64,000 bases of DNA from Calliopum simillimum (lineage: Eukaryota; Arthropoda; Insecta; Diptera; Lauxaniidae), in assembly GCA_951812925.1 (NCBI GenBank), contig OX638370.1, forward strand, positions 28,015,964 to 28,079,963. Direction: 5' to 3'. A program made the translations under genes and the position numbers. The notes below the pieces were generated by a model. That model saw only the letters and a list, made by a program, of their open reading frames with translations. It ran no database searches and was not told the origin of the DNA. Positions 11,036 through 22,132 of this stretch are shown here, in pieces. Every line of letters begins with the position of its first letter. Positions within the stretch are counted from its first letter, which is position 1.

Positions 11036-13000
11036 TAGGGAGGATCAATTTGTTCCAAGCCAAATTTTTCCACTTACTTTCATTCAGTTTCAGATTCTCC
11101 GTTGAAATCTAAGTTAAAAACTTTTTGGGACCATATATCTGCGGTGAATTTCGACTCAGCCAAAAATCGTTTGAAGTTTTGGGTTTCTTTCGCTGTTGCA
11201 AGATTGTCTTTGATAATTTATAACTTCCGAACAACTTGTTGTATTGCTATGATTTTAGCACCGTTAGAAAGGTGTTGTTGCGTAGTAAGAACGCTTTGTC
11301 TAATTTATTGAAAAAAAACGGCAGGTGGCACTCGGGGAGTGGCCGATGATATTGGAAGCTAATGCTTATTATAAGCTAATATAATAAGCTAAAAGTTATT
11401 ATAGTTAAAACTTATAATAAATTGATATTTTAAAATTTGTTTATTATTAAGTAAGAGGTAAAATGTTGAACTGGAGTATTAAAAAAGCGAGCTTAAATAC
11501 ATATGTGAAATGTATATATCTATATATATGAGCGCCCCTCTTACGTTCGAAAAATAAGTGAGAGAGAGAGAGAGAGAGAGAGCATGAGCTGGTGCGCGCA
11601 ATGTTTATAAACATATATATATGTATACATACATATATACTGTATACTGTACTTTGTATACAGTACGTCTCTATTTTTATATGTGTGACGCATTTTCGTT
11701 GCAAACATCCGTTACACTTTTTCGTTGCATGTTTTCGCTGTTCAGACTCTGCCTCTCAAAACGTCCGATAAGGAAGCATTAGCTTCCAAAATTATCTGGT
11801 TCAAAAGTTATGACCTTTTGAATGAAAATATATAAAAACTTTATACAAAATGTACCAAAAATTTCATCTTTTAAAAAAAAAAATATACTTTTAAATTTTT
11901 TTTATAGTGTATAAAAAGAAATATCTAGAGAGGGTCTATTCATCCAGATACGGCTAGGCATTTCAAAGTTATGACCTTTTGAATAAAAACAAATACAGAC
12001 TTCATACAAAGTATATTAGAAATTTAATCTTCTAAAAACAAAAAAGCCGTTATTTTTGAATTTTTTTCTATTGCTCATCAAAACGCCTTTCCAACGCAGT
12101 CCTGTTCTTTAAGATACGGCTAGCGATTCCAAAGTTATGACATTTTGAATCAAAGCATACATTTTCTCTATAATACCTGATTTTTCGAACTTTGAGCCAT
12201 TATAGCACCGCTTAGTGACCCAACTTCAAAAAATCCTTTGGTGGTTTTTTTCTACTAATTAATGGTAATCGAAAGTGCTACAAGAACTTATAAAAAAAAA
12301 AAAAAAAAAATTTTTTTTGTTCAACTTTGTTTTAAATATTTTTTCACTCAACAGTTCTCATCTGCTCTCATTCAAAATGTCATAACTTTGGAATTGCTAG
12401 CCGTATCTTAAAGAACAGGACTGCGTTGGAAAGGCATTTTGATGAGCTATAGAAAAAAATTCAAAAATAACGGTTTTTTTGTTTTTAGAAGATTAAATTT
12501 CTAATGTACTTTGTATGAAGTCTGTATTTGTTTTTATTCAAAAGGTCATAACTATGAAATGCCTAGCCGTATCTGGATGAATAGACCCTTTCTAGATAGA
12601 TCTTTTTATACACTATAAAAAAAATTTAAAAGTATATTTTTTTTTTTAAAAAGATGAAATTTTTGGTACATTTTGTATAAAGTTTTTATATATTTTCATT
12701 CAAAAGGTCATAACTTTTGAACCAGATAATTTTTTTCAATAAATTAGACAAAGCGTTCTTACTACGCATCAACACCTTTCTAACGGTGCTAAAATCATAG
12801 CAATACAACAAGTTGTTCGGAAGTTATAAATTATCAAAGACAATCTCGCAACAGCGAAAGAAACCCAAAACTTCAAACGATTTTTGGCTGAGTCGAAATT
12901 CACCGCAGATATATGGTCCCAAGGAGTTTTTAACTTAGATTTTAAGAGGAGAATCCGAAACTGAATGAAAGTTAGTGGAAAAAAAATTTGATCCTCTCTA
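11036..13000. mobile_element. Palindromic hAT-like element with perfect 8-bp target duplication
   Basis: The ends are TAGGGAGGATCAA at 11036 and the inverse of TAGAGAGGATCAA ending at 13000. Both are flanked by the identical octamer GTATATAG (11028-11035 and 13001-13008). An 8-bp duplication plus a TAG-type terminus is the hallmark of hAT-superfamily insertions. The arms are long: 11036-11319 plus 11789-12155 on the left pair with about 12366-13000 on the right, leaving a loop of about 210 bp that is rich in A and T runs. There is no transposase, so it is non-autonomous. The left arm alone is interrupted by an insertion at 11320-11788. Confidence 0.88.
11320..11788. mobile_element. Insertion nested in the left arm of the palindrome
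   Basis: The right arm of the surrounding palindrome reads continuously through this point, while the left arm has about 470 extra bases. The insert includes GGAAGCTAATGC at 11354 and its inverse GCATTAGCTTCC at 11776, a (GA)n microsatellite at about 11558-11581, and a small perfect hairpin (ACTGTATAC…GTATACAGT) at about 11639-11667. The open frame on the minus strand inside it has no domain. Type unknown. Confidence 0.65.
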
Positions 13001-13008
13001 GTATATAG

Positions 13009-13363
13009 TCAAAAATTATATAATGACTTTTGCAGGATACTGTAATTGAGCGAATAATATGTTGGCATTTTCTTTATTGAAGTGCAAGGATATACGAGAA
13101 CATACACCCGATTATGAAGTAAGTTTTGATTTGATGGAATTTAAAATCGTTTTTTTTTTTTTAAGATCAATAAAGAAGGAAAAGTTTTACAAAAATCAAA
13201 CATTATTGAAAGTATTGTAAAAGGTGGTATGGGTGATTTTTTGAAAATTTCAACAAAACATGGCTTTTTTGTTTCGAACTTAGCTAATTTTAATAATTTC
13301 GAAAAACTGCTAAAAATAGCGAAAAATTGCAGTTATTAAAATTAAAAAATTAAAAAATGTATA
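13009..13363. other. No gene seen
   Basis: AT-rich spacer between the palindrome and the TTAGG array, with no repeat structure beyond short A and T runs. Confidence 0.5.
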
Positions 13364-14523
13364 TTAGGTTAGGTTAGGTTAGGTTAGGTTAGGTTAGGTT
13401 AGGTTAGGTTAGGTTAGGTTAGGTTAGGTTAGGTTAGGTTAGGTTAGGTTAGGTTAGGTTAGGTTAGGTTAGGTTAGGTTAGGTTAGGTTAGGTTAGGTT
13501 AGGTTAGGTTAGGTTAGGTTAGGTTAGGTTAGGTTAGGTTAGGTTAGGTTAGGTTAGGTTAGGTTAGGTTAGGTTAGGTTAGGTTAGGTTAGGTTAGGTT
13601 AGGTTAGGTTAGGTTAGGTTAGGTTAGGTTAGGTTAGGTTAGGTTAGGTTAGGTTAGGTTAGGTTAGGTTAGGTTAGGTTAGGTTAGGTTAGGTTAGGTT
13701 AGGTTAGGTTAGGTTAGGTTAGGTTAGGTTAGGTTAGGTTAGGTTAGGTTAGGTTAGGTTAGGTTAGGTTAGGTTAGGTTAGGTTAGGTTAGGTTAGGTT
13801 AGGTTAGGTTAGGTTAGGTTAGGTTAGGTTAGGTTAGGTTAGGTTAGGTTAGGTTAGGTTAGGTTAGGTTAGGTTAGGTTAGGTTAGGTTAGGTTAGGTT
13901 AGGTTAGGTTAGGTTAGGTTAGGTTAGGTTAGGTTAGGTTAGGTTAGGTTAGGTTAGGTTAGGTTAGGTTAGGTTAGGTTAGGTTAGGTTAGGTTAGGTT
14001 AGGTTAGGTTAGGTTAGGTTAGGTTAGGTTAGGTTAGGTTAGGTTAGGTTAGGTTAGGTTAGGTTAGGTTAGGTTAGGTTAGGTTAGGTTAGGTTAGGTT
14101 AGGTTAGGTTAGGTTAGGTTAGGTTAGGTTAGGTTAGGTTAGGTTAGGTTAGGTTAGGTTAGGTTAGGTTAGGTTAGGTTAGGTTAGGTTAGGTTAGGTT
14201 AGGTTAGGTTAGGTTAGGTTAGGTTAGGTTAGGTTAGGTTAGGTTAGGTTAGGTTAGGTTAGGTTAGGTTAGGTTAGGTTAGGTTAGGTTAGGTTAGGTT
14301 AGGTTAGGTTAGGTTAGGTTAGGTTAGGTTAGGTTAGGTTAGGTTAGGTTAGGTTAGGTTAGGTTAGGTTAGGTTAGGTTAGGTTAGGTTAGGTTAGGTT
14401 AGGTTAGGTTAGGTTAGGTTAGGTTAGGTTAGGTTAGGTTAGGTTAGGTTAGGTTAGGTTAGGTTAGGTTAGGTTAGGTTAGGTTAGGTTAGGTTAGGTT
14501 AGGTTAGGTTAGGTTAGGTTAGG
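13364..14523. repeat. (TTAGG)n array, 232 perfect units
   Basis: From 13364 to 14523 the sequence is uninterrupted TTAGG, 1160 bases with no visible mismatch. At the right edge it decays through CAACGTTAGGTAAGGTACAG. TTAGG is the canonical insect telomeric unit; flies are known to have lost TTAGG telomeres and telomerase. Both flanks are ordinary AT-rich DNA, so this is an interstitial array. It may be a simple microsatellite expansion unrelated to telomere function. Perfect homogeneity implies recent expansion or conversion. Confidence 0.97.
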
Positions 14524-15229
14524 CAACGTTAGGTAAGGTACAGTAAGATGTATTTCAAAGCAAACAAAGCTTACGGACACACTCTATCAACACCATAATC
14601 TGTTTAAAAATAACCTAACTCTTGAATTTCCTTTTTTCAACATCTTTTGAAGTCTTCCAAAAAAGCTCCGTAAAAACTTGATCCCATAAAACATTTACTT
14701 AAGCAAAATTTTAAATGTTGATGAATATTCAAGCACAATGAACGCATTTTCTCATTATTAAAAACGTTTTTTTTTTTTTCTGTTGTGATGAGCCAATTTT
14801 TTCTTTTAATCAAAATTAACTGTCATGAACACATCATTGCACATAAACGCCAACAAAACCTGTAAGGCAATTAAACAAATTCAAAAAGTAAAAATGGCAA
14901 AAAAAAAGCTGGGTTGGTGGTGCCTATATGCGTATTTTTTGTAGAGTACTCAAAATAAATTAAAATAAAATGTATAAAAAAAAAAACACAAAAACATCAA
15001 AAAATCAACAACATCAGCAAGAAAATTCTTAACAACCAATAAAGTTGAATTAGAGTGGCACATGGAAACTTGAAAAAAAAACTGCCTAAAAGTATGCAAC
15101 AAGAGTAGCGCAAATTTGTTCTTTGCAACCACAGACAAAAGTTAACCATGAAAACATTTACCAATAGCTTGCTAATGGCTTAAGCTTTGATATTATGCAT
15201 TTTCCAAATTTTCGATAAAGCGTACACCC
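14524..15229. other. No gene seen
   Basis: AT-rich and A-rich sequence after the TTAGG block. The short minus-strand open frame at 14950-15138 is low complexity. Confidence 0.5.
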
Positions 15230-15236
15230 TTAGCGT

Positions 15237-15572
15237 TTGCCTCCAAAATCGAAACACATTGGATTGATGATAAAAACCACATCAAAAGAATTACTTGTGT
15301 GCATACCTACTCGACAATGTGTAAAGAGAGCAAACCGAGCGAAAATTGAAAATTGTATACAGGAAATAAAATCAATATTCTGGCATGGCGACGCCAACAT
15401 CGTTGATAGCGCGTTGTCAGCGCGAAACAGCAGCAGCAAAAGCCAAAAAGGACGAAGAGCACAAAATGAAATGAAATCCAGGGTATCGAAAATTCCACAT
15501 TCTAAGGTAACGTTAGATAGTATCCACATATACAAACATATATACACATGCAAGCTAACTAACACCTGTTAA
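15237..15572 (+). CDS. Unrecognised open frame, possibly not a gene
   Basis: A 111-residue frame starts MPPKSKHIGLM and stops at TAA. The complementary strand is open over almost the same span, and one of the two must be fortuitous. Composition is more balanced than in the flanks; the plus-strand product is lysine/serine-rich with no signal peptide, membrane segment or motif I recognise. A run of ACATATACAAACATATATAC near the end is microsatellite-like, which argues against a conserved protein. It could be a decayed exon or chance. No function is assigned. Confidence 0.15.
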   Translation: MPPKSKHIGLMIKTTSKELLVCIPTRQCVKRANRAKIENCIQEIKSIFWHGDANIVDSALSARNSSSKSQKGRRAQNEMKSRVSKIPHSKVTLDSIHIYKHIYTCKLTNTC

Positions 15573-16919
15573 CATTTATTAACAAACTTTCGGCGTTCGG
15601 TAACAAGAAACTCTGCTGCCTCTATAAAGGTTGAGCTTGTTTTGAGTGAATTTCGGTAAGAAACCCATAAGGTAGGGGGCCATAATTTTTGAACTAAAAA
15701 CTTAACTGAAAAGTATTGGTATTAATTTGTGATAGTAGATGTGTTACGTCGCAGTATGAGGAAGCAGCTGCCATTGTTGTTTTTCAATTAAATTTCTATG
15801 CTCGTAAAGCAAAAGTGCAGAAATGCCATAAAAAATCTGGGAAAGAGTATAAAATGTTCTTTCTTCCTTCTTCCATAAATTGGATTTTCTCACTGTTCAC
15901 TAAATTGATATCAAAATTCATAGCTAAATAAATAAATTCTGAGTTCAGTGAAATCTTTCAAATTGAATTTTGATGAAAAATGCAAATTGGTTATAGTTCG
16001 TTGCATTAAACGGCTACTGCAATATTGTTACAGCAAAAAATTTTCACTTTTATATGTAGGAGAATCGCCCAATGTTCAAAATTTCACCACAAATGTTTTA
16101 AATAATTTAAATACTTTTTAAACAGTTTAAGTACTATTTTGCTATTTGGTACAAAATAGAAAAACTCATTTATCATTCCTGGTACATTGACAAAAAACAA
16201 AAAACATGAAGTCAGTGTCAGTCAGCTTTTTAGCTTTCTCTTTGTGCTGCATTCTCTTTCAGCTCTGTTTGACCTCGTATTCTGTTGTTGTTAATATTGA
16301 AAAATTTGCATTTAATTTTACCAGGCTTAATGATAAAATATTAAAATAATTTTAACATTGTGAACATTCACACAGAAATACCTTTCTAATGGTTTATAGT
16401 TCAAAGTCATGCTCCATTTCTAATATAGTAAAAAAGGTAGGACAAATTGTTGCCTTGCGTACCTATATATTAAGGTATTACGCTGGTTCAAATTTGTATG
16501 AAAAACAAAAATGGCATGGAATTGTGTTCCCACGGCACAAAAATGTTCTCTTTGATGCAAGTAAGCACTAAACAAAATTTGATTCATTTCAGAGACAATT
16601 TTAATGTATCCCAAACCATTTAGAAAACCGAAAAGTGTTCCTGAATATGAAAAAAAAGGTTAGCTTTAAAATTTAAGATGTTCAACTTTTGACATGGACT
16701 TTGAGAAACTATATTCGAATCTGCAATTTATTTTTCTATAAGGTTTGTAATTTTAGAGATATTCGCCATTCCATTTCGTATCTTAATTTTACATTTAGAA
16801 TGGACAATATCTTCAAAGCTACAGAACCTATGGTGTAATAAATTGCAGATATGCCCGAAAACAAAGATGAAATCGTGCCCAAATTATTTTTATATAAATT
16901 TGCCTAATAATCGTTTTGG
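15573..16919. other. No gene seen
   Basis: Mostly AT-rich DNA with short open frames lacking motifs. No repeats shared with the rest of the window were noticed. Confidence 0.45.
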
Positions 16920-17880
16920 AAATAACGCCCAAAATTTATTTATATGAAAATAATTTGGGCGTTATTTCATTTTGTTCTTCCGTTTGTAGTGCAGAGAAGG
17001 AGGTGTGGCAAGTATAGAAAGGTATATATATTCTTGATCAGCGTAACCTCCTGAGTATATATAGCCATGTCCGTCTGTATGGCTTTCTGGCTGGCTGGCT
17101 GTCTGTGCGTGGAAACACATTTTTTGGGAAAACTGAGCAAGATAATTCAATGAAATTGCCTCCGTCGTCAAAGTTAGCTCGAGGGATTGAAAATGAGTGA
17201 AATCAGTCAACGGACACGCCTACCATCCATACAAGAATATGTTCAAAATGCAATATTAAGAGCATTATTTGCGATACCGCAATCAAAACACACAAATACT
17301 AGGCATGATAAGCTTAAGCTCTGAGTAAAAGGTAGGCGAACTCAGACAAGACGGCGTGGCACCTCCCATACAAGCGAAATTTCAAAATGCTGTACTGAAA
17401 ACTTTATTTGAGATAATCCAACCAAATTTTCACTAAAACACTAAAAACAGTAAGAGTAAGCTTTAACGAAAAACTTGGCAAATTCGGACTAGAGGGCGTG
17501 GCACCTCCCATATAAGCAAAAGCTTTAAAACGCTATACTGAAAACGTTTTTTGAGATAATCAAACTAAATTTCACTCAGACACTAAGAATTGAAGATACA
17601 AGCTCTGGGCAAAAGCTGAGTGAACTTGGATAAGAGGGCATGGCACCTCCTATACAAGAAAAATTTTCGAAATACTGCAGTGTAGGGTATTTAATGTTTG
17701 GCCAGGCCAAAGGTAACAGCCTTACTATGTAGTTGTTTTTAAGCGTGACTTCATATTTTTTGGGCATTATTTCGTTTTTATTTTGGGCGTTATTTCGATT
17801 TTTTTTTGGGCGTTATTTCGTTGGGCGTTATTTCCTAATGCCCTCAAATTCATATGAAAATAATTTGGACGTTATTTTGT
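16920..17880. repeat. Block bounded by GGGCGTTATTTC motifs
   Basis: The sequence ATATGAAAATAATTTGG followed by [GA]CGTTATTT occurs at about 16943-16970 and again, same orientation, at about 17851-17876. GGGCGTTATTTC or GGGCATTATTTC is also repeated four times at 17761-17834. The two sites bracket the fly repeat and its 140-bp tandem units, suggesting one compound element or an insertion between short direct repeats. Confidence 0.5.
16975..17700. repeat. Fly interspersed repeat with 140-bp tandem tail, copy 1
   Basis: The head contains ATATTCTTGATCAGCGTAAC, then CCATGTCCGTCTGT and CTGGCTGGCTGTCTGT, a signature seen widely in fly genomes. It is followed by about four units of roughly 140 bp, each with a GGCGTGGCACCTCCCAT-like box (about 17212, 17352, 17494 and 17635), then TTCAAAATGC-, AAAACATTTTTTGAGATAAT- and TTTCACTCAGACACTAAG-like segments. 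A second copy of head plus tail is at 61830-62300. Non-coding; superfamily not identified. Confidence 0.7.
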
Positions 17881-19047
17881 TTTTGGTGGCTCCATTTTAA
17901 GCTTTGCAGAATTTGTTCTCTTGACAAGCTATGCATATTTTTATCAAGAATTCAGTTGTCTTGCTCATTTGTGAAATTGTTCAATATTCTCGAACTGTCA
18001 GTAATTGTTGTGTTTAAGTTAAAGTAACTTAAGTGTAAAAATCGTAAATTTTCATATTTAATTGCAGCATTTCTGCACCTTGTCCATTCTCTTTTGCTAA
18101 AAAGAAAATAAATCATTAAATAAAATTCTCAGAACAACGAACTGACATCCAAATCAGACTTGCAAATCATTTATTAATTCCCGCTAACAAATGATATCAA
18201 GTAATCAGGTTAAAATCACCATCTTCCCACTTCGCACTCTACTTAGGATATTTCAAAAAGCATAGTTACTAACAGCAGAATGGACAGCCACAGATGCCCG
18301 CAATCAAACGAAATAAACGTAACGCAAAAAGGCCCCTAATCCCTAATCTCGAAATCAAACTCAACCCAGAGCCATAACAACTCATTAGTAATTCATGGAT
18401 ACGCAACAGCGGCAGCAGCTTAGGCATTAATGTGATTGTCATTAGGATTTGCAGAACAAAAGTAAAGCAAAAGAAATGGCAAATCGCATTTTTCGTTGCG
18501 ATGCTGTATAGTGTACACTGAGAAATTAAATTCAACAAGTAGCTGGTTAATTTAAACAAAATGCTTGTTATTTGAAACTGGCATGTAATGGAAATTCTTT
18601 GAAGAGTTTTATGAGTCTAACAATTTTAACAATCTAAGGACAGACAGCTCAAGCGCAAACGCGTTTCCATTTCATGATGCTGTTGCATAAACACGACGTA
18701 TAGAAAGTTGCGAGAGCCAACGAGAAATTTCCACCTAATGGAAAATGTATAGAAAATTGGTTGGAAGACAAGAGAGAAATTCAGTTTATATTCTACTAAA
18801 GCGCAGAGAAGATTAAGTGTTTGCAAGTGTGCGCGAACCTTCTCAAAACTTTTAGTTAGAAATTCGCCCGAGACCCTTTCTTTTCCAGAAGGCTACGAAA
18901 TTAGGAGACAGAAGACAAACCAAAAACCATTTTATTAATAAATGAATTTTAAGTATTTTTCCCTCACAGTGCAATGCTCCGATGCTTGAAAGCAAGCAGC
19001 AAATGATGATTGACAGGAAGCTGATTACATTGGTGTTCACCGCTTGC
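17881..19047. other. No gene seen
   Basis: Probably unique host sequence. 18200-18520 is less AT-rich and contains CAGCGGCAGCAGC-like triplets, but no exon can be defended. Confidence 0.4.
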
Positions 19048-19073
19048 ACACAGACACACACACACACACACAA
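19048..19073. repeat. (CA)n microsatellite
   Basis: Alternating CA with one interruption (ACACAGACACACACACACAC). It generates spurious histidine-threonine and cysteine-valine open frames on the two strands. Confidence 0.9.
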
Positions 19074-19879
19074 ATGATATTAATGACCTACAATAAAGTT
19101 ACTCATTCGTACAATGAAAGTGAAAATGAAAAAACGAAAAATGAAACAGGAAAAAACGTAAATGGCTTAATTATTGTCGGTATAAATAAAGAAATAAAAA
19201 TGATTTCCGAGAGAAAACTGCGTGTAAAATACCGATGAATGATTATTGTTTGCTTTTCCGTAAAAAACAACAGCAACAACAATAAAAAAGGGTGTACAAA
19301 AATTGCTAATTTTTGGGTCATGGTCGTTTAATGTGAATTACAGCAGCAGAGATTCTGGTGCAAAAGGATTAAATTCATTTCAAGGACTTTATAAAATTTA
19401 ATACAATTTGTTTTAAATCTTTTTCAAGGACTTTTTTACAACAAAAGATATAAATTTAGTCTTTAAGCTGTTGATTTTCAATCAAAGTTTCGTTGTGGAC
19501 TAAAACGAGAGAGAGAAATTTCAGCACATGAAATACAGAAAATGTTGCAGGATCTAAAAAACTAACTCAAATGGGTAGCAGTTTAGTCAGGACCTTGAAT
19601 TGTATCGTTTTTGCTTAGCTTTAAGGCATCTGCTACGAATGCAATACAAACGGTGATTTTCGAGCAAACAGGCGTATGGTCGCCATTAATGAAGGTGTAA
19701 TGAAAGAAAAGTTATGACCAAATAACATTTTTTTTTTAGCCAAAATGGGCCTTCAGTAGATTCAAAAGTGCTTAATTAGTTTTTCTCGGAAAAAAATAAT
19801 ACAGATATCGTTTAAGAGAGTCCTTTTAACTTTTGAATTGGTTTTGGGATGATTTTTTTGCTTCATACCAAATCAAACC
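19074..19879. other. No gene seen
   Basis: AT-rich, with short open frames rich in lysine and asparagine. No motif recognised. Confidence 0.45.
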
Positions 19880-20345
19880 GGTCGAATGCAACTGTTCTGT
19901 ATTGTCAAGGCACGAGTTTCAGCGAATTTAGCTACAATCTACTACAAGCCCTCAGCAGTATGACTCAAAACATGCCTTAACTGGGCACGTGGTCATCACG
20001 GTATAGAGGGTAATAAAATTGCTAATGAACAGGCAAAAGCGTGCGTTCTTCTTGAGAGGGAACCGTTAAGAACTATAATATAATATTCCAGAAAATACTT
20101 TACAATGAGGCTTACTTAAAATGGACCAACCCAAATACTAGAAAAATAACCAAAAATGTTGGCCCAACCTTCTGTAAAAAAAACTGAGTATCTTCTCTCT
20201 TTAACTCGAAAAATATGTAGAACTGTGAATGTACATTTCGCTCATAATCGATGTTGCTGGTGTGATGACGTTGAAGGAGAGAACTCGGAAAATCTACAAT
20301 GCTATTCGCTAATCCATGGCAGATCTAAATTTAAAACTCTTGCAT
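19880..20345 (+). pseudogene. Non-LTR retrotransposon 3' fragment (RNase H and Cys-rich tail), Jockey/R1-type
   Basis: The plus strand at about 19979-20075 reads LNWARGHHGIEGNKIANEQA, matching the RNase H signature W-x-x-G-H-x-G-I-x-G-N-x-x-A-D-x-x-A of Jockey/R1-group elements, with the final Asp replaced by Asn. Further on, 20156-20347 reads LLSLTRKICRTVNVHFAHNR followed by CCWCDD and ENSENLQCYSLIHGRSKF. This resembles the conserved C-terminal segment of the same proteins (L-S-R…H…C-x-x-C…E-H-x-x-C). The pieces are separated by stops and shifts and the reverse transcriptase is absent. It is a dead fragment; the clade is inferred from motif style only. Confidence 0.65.
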
Positions 20346-20813
20346 AAATGTTTTTTAATAACTTTGTAAAACTTTCTGAGGTTGGTCTTAGATCACCCAA
20401 AGATTTTGCGATGCTTTCTCAAGCTTATGAAACTTTTTGGTGTATGTATGGCTATTAAGCTGCCACTTAAACCTAACTTCTTCCTTCAAACCTTCAAAGG
20501 TCTTCAAAAAGCTTGAAAAAGTTCTGAGCTCTTCTAGGGTTTCGGGGTCAAACGTGAAATTACCAAATACCGATTTTTATACCCCACAACTAGCGTATAT
20601 TTTTTTGTCATTCCGATTTTAACACAAAGTAGGATGTAGTGACGGACGCAATTTGTCTTAGTCTTGAGTCTTGTTCATGGTCTTAGTAATTTTTCAAGAC
20701 CAAGACGTTGATATCTCTGCAAAACTAAGACTACTACGGTCTTGGTCACGATAACCGTCAAGACCAAGACTACTTTTCATTCTTGGTAGTTTATAGTTAA
20801 TAGGTGTTTCACA

Positions 20814-21786
20814 TAGTGATGAGCAAACCAAGACCAAGACCATAGTAATCTTGGTCTTGGTCTTGGTCTTGGTCTTGGTCTTGGTCTTGGTTTTGGTCTT
20901 GGTCTTGGTCTTGGTCTTGGTCTTGGTCTTGGTCTTGGTCTTGGTCTTGGTCTTGGTCTTGGTCTTGGTCTTGGTCTTGGTCTTGGTCTTGGTCTTGGTC
21001 TTGGTCTTGGTCTTGGTCTTGGTCTTGGTCTTGGTCTTGGTCTTGGTCTTGGTCTTGGTCTTGGTCTTGGTCTTGGTCTTGGTCTTGGTCTTGGTCTTGG
21101 TCTTGGTCTTGGTCTTGGTCTTGGTCTTGGTCTTGGTCTTGGTCTTGGTCTTGGTCTTGGTCTTGGTCTTGGTCTTGGTCTTGGTCTTGGTCTTGGTCTT
21201 GGTCTTGGTCTTGGTCTTGGTCTTGGTCTTGGTCTTGGTCTTGGTCTTGGTCTTGGTCTTGGTCTTGGTCTTGGTCTTGGTCTTGGTCTTGGTCTTGGTC
21301 TTGGTCTTGGTCTTGGTCTTGGTCTTGGTCTTGGTCTTGGTCTTGGTCTTGGTCTTGGTCTTGGTCTTGGTCTTGGTCTTGGTCTTGGTCTTGGTCTTGG
21401 TCTTGGTCTTGGTCTTGGTCTTGGTCTCGGTCTTGGTCTTGGTCTTGGTCTTGGTCTTGGTCTTGGTCTTGGTCTTGGTCTTGGTCTTGGTCTTGGTCTT
21501 GGTCTTGGTCTTGGTCTTGAAAAAATATTTGAGATATTGAGTATTAAAAATTGCAAAACCATATTTTTCCAAAGCAGCTGTGTTTTTAAGATGCCAAAAT
21601 TCAAATCGAAAGATGATTTTATCTTCAAAACGGATGTGAAACAACTTTTAACATTAAATTAGCAAGACTGAAAAGCAGTCTTGGTCTTGACAATTACCAT
21701 AGCAGTCTTGGTCTTGCAAAAATATCAGCATCTTCGTCTTGGTCTTGCAAAAATAGCAAGACCAAGACTAATTTTGCTTATCACTA
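20814..21786. mobile_element. hAT-like MITE, inner nested copy
   Basis: Starts TAGTGATGAGCAAA (20814) and ends TTTTGCTTATCACTA (21786), inverted termini. It is flanked by GTTTCACA (20806-20813) and GTTTCACG (21787-21794), an 8-bp target duplication with one mismatch. It carries the hexamer array, then the family's internal body in reverse orientation (CTCAATATCTC-, TTTGGCATCTT- and GATAAAATCATC-type segments). It encodes no transposase. The long repetitive open frames across it, reading Lys-Thr, Arg-Pro or Leu-Val, are artefacts of the hexamer. Confidence 0.85.
20851..21519. repeat. (TTGGTC)n hexamer array, about 111 units
   Basis: Near-perfect tandem TTGGTC (complement AAGACC), with only two visible substitutions: TTTTGG near 20888 and TCTCGG near 21426. 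The same hexamer occurs as a few degenerate copies in the other family members, so this array expanded from a motif already present in the element. Confidence 0.97.
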
Positions 21787-22132
21787 GTTTCACGCCCGTT
21801 TTGAGGATAAAATCATCCCTCAATTTGAAATTGCTTTGGAAAAATAAGGTTTCAAAATTTTGAATACTCAATAATCTCTAGAAGTTTTTTCAAGACCAAG
21901 ACCGAGACCAAGACGTAATAACCAAAATCAAGACCAAGACTGATATTGTCCTGAAATTTGAAATATGAACAATACTTGAATGAATAGTATCCAATAAAAA
22001 AATGGGCAATGCCTCGCCCCTCCACCCCGTAATTGTCGAATCTCTGGATATGTAATTAGAAATGGTTAAAAAATTTTCAATCAAAAAATAGGTGGGGCCA
22101 CTTCCCTTCTATGTAAAAAAAAAACAAATTGG

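Larger units (their letters stand above)
20639..21950. mobile_element. hAT-like MITE (AAGACC family), outer copy
   Basis: The left end TAGTGACGGACGCAA at about 20639 resembles the family terminus TAGTGATGAGCAAA. The internal sequence TAGTTAATAGGTGTTTCAC at about 20795 is cut by the inner copy and resumes at 21787 as GTTTCACGCCCGTTTTGAGG, continuing to AAGACCAAGACCGAG near 21891. The order matches the uninterrupted copy at 22945-23265. The right terminus is not clear, so the end at about 21950 is approximate. Confidence 0.7.

Noticed and set aside
13364..14523. True chromosome end
   Set aside because: Ordinary sequence continues for tens of kilobases on both sides and no subterminal structure is seen.
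20694..21644. Three very long open frames encoding Lys-Thr, Arg-Pro and Leu-Val repeats
   Set aside because: All are readings of the TTGGTC hexamer array, which has no stop in these phases; no independent coding evidence.
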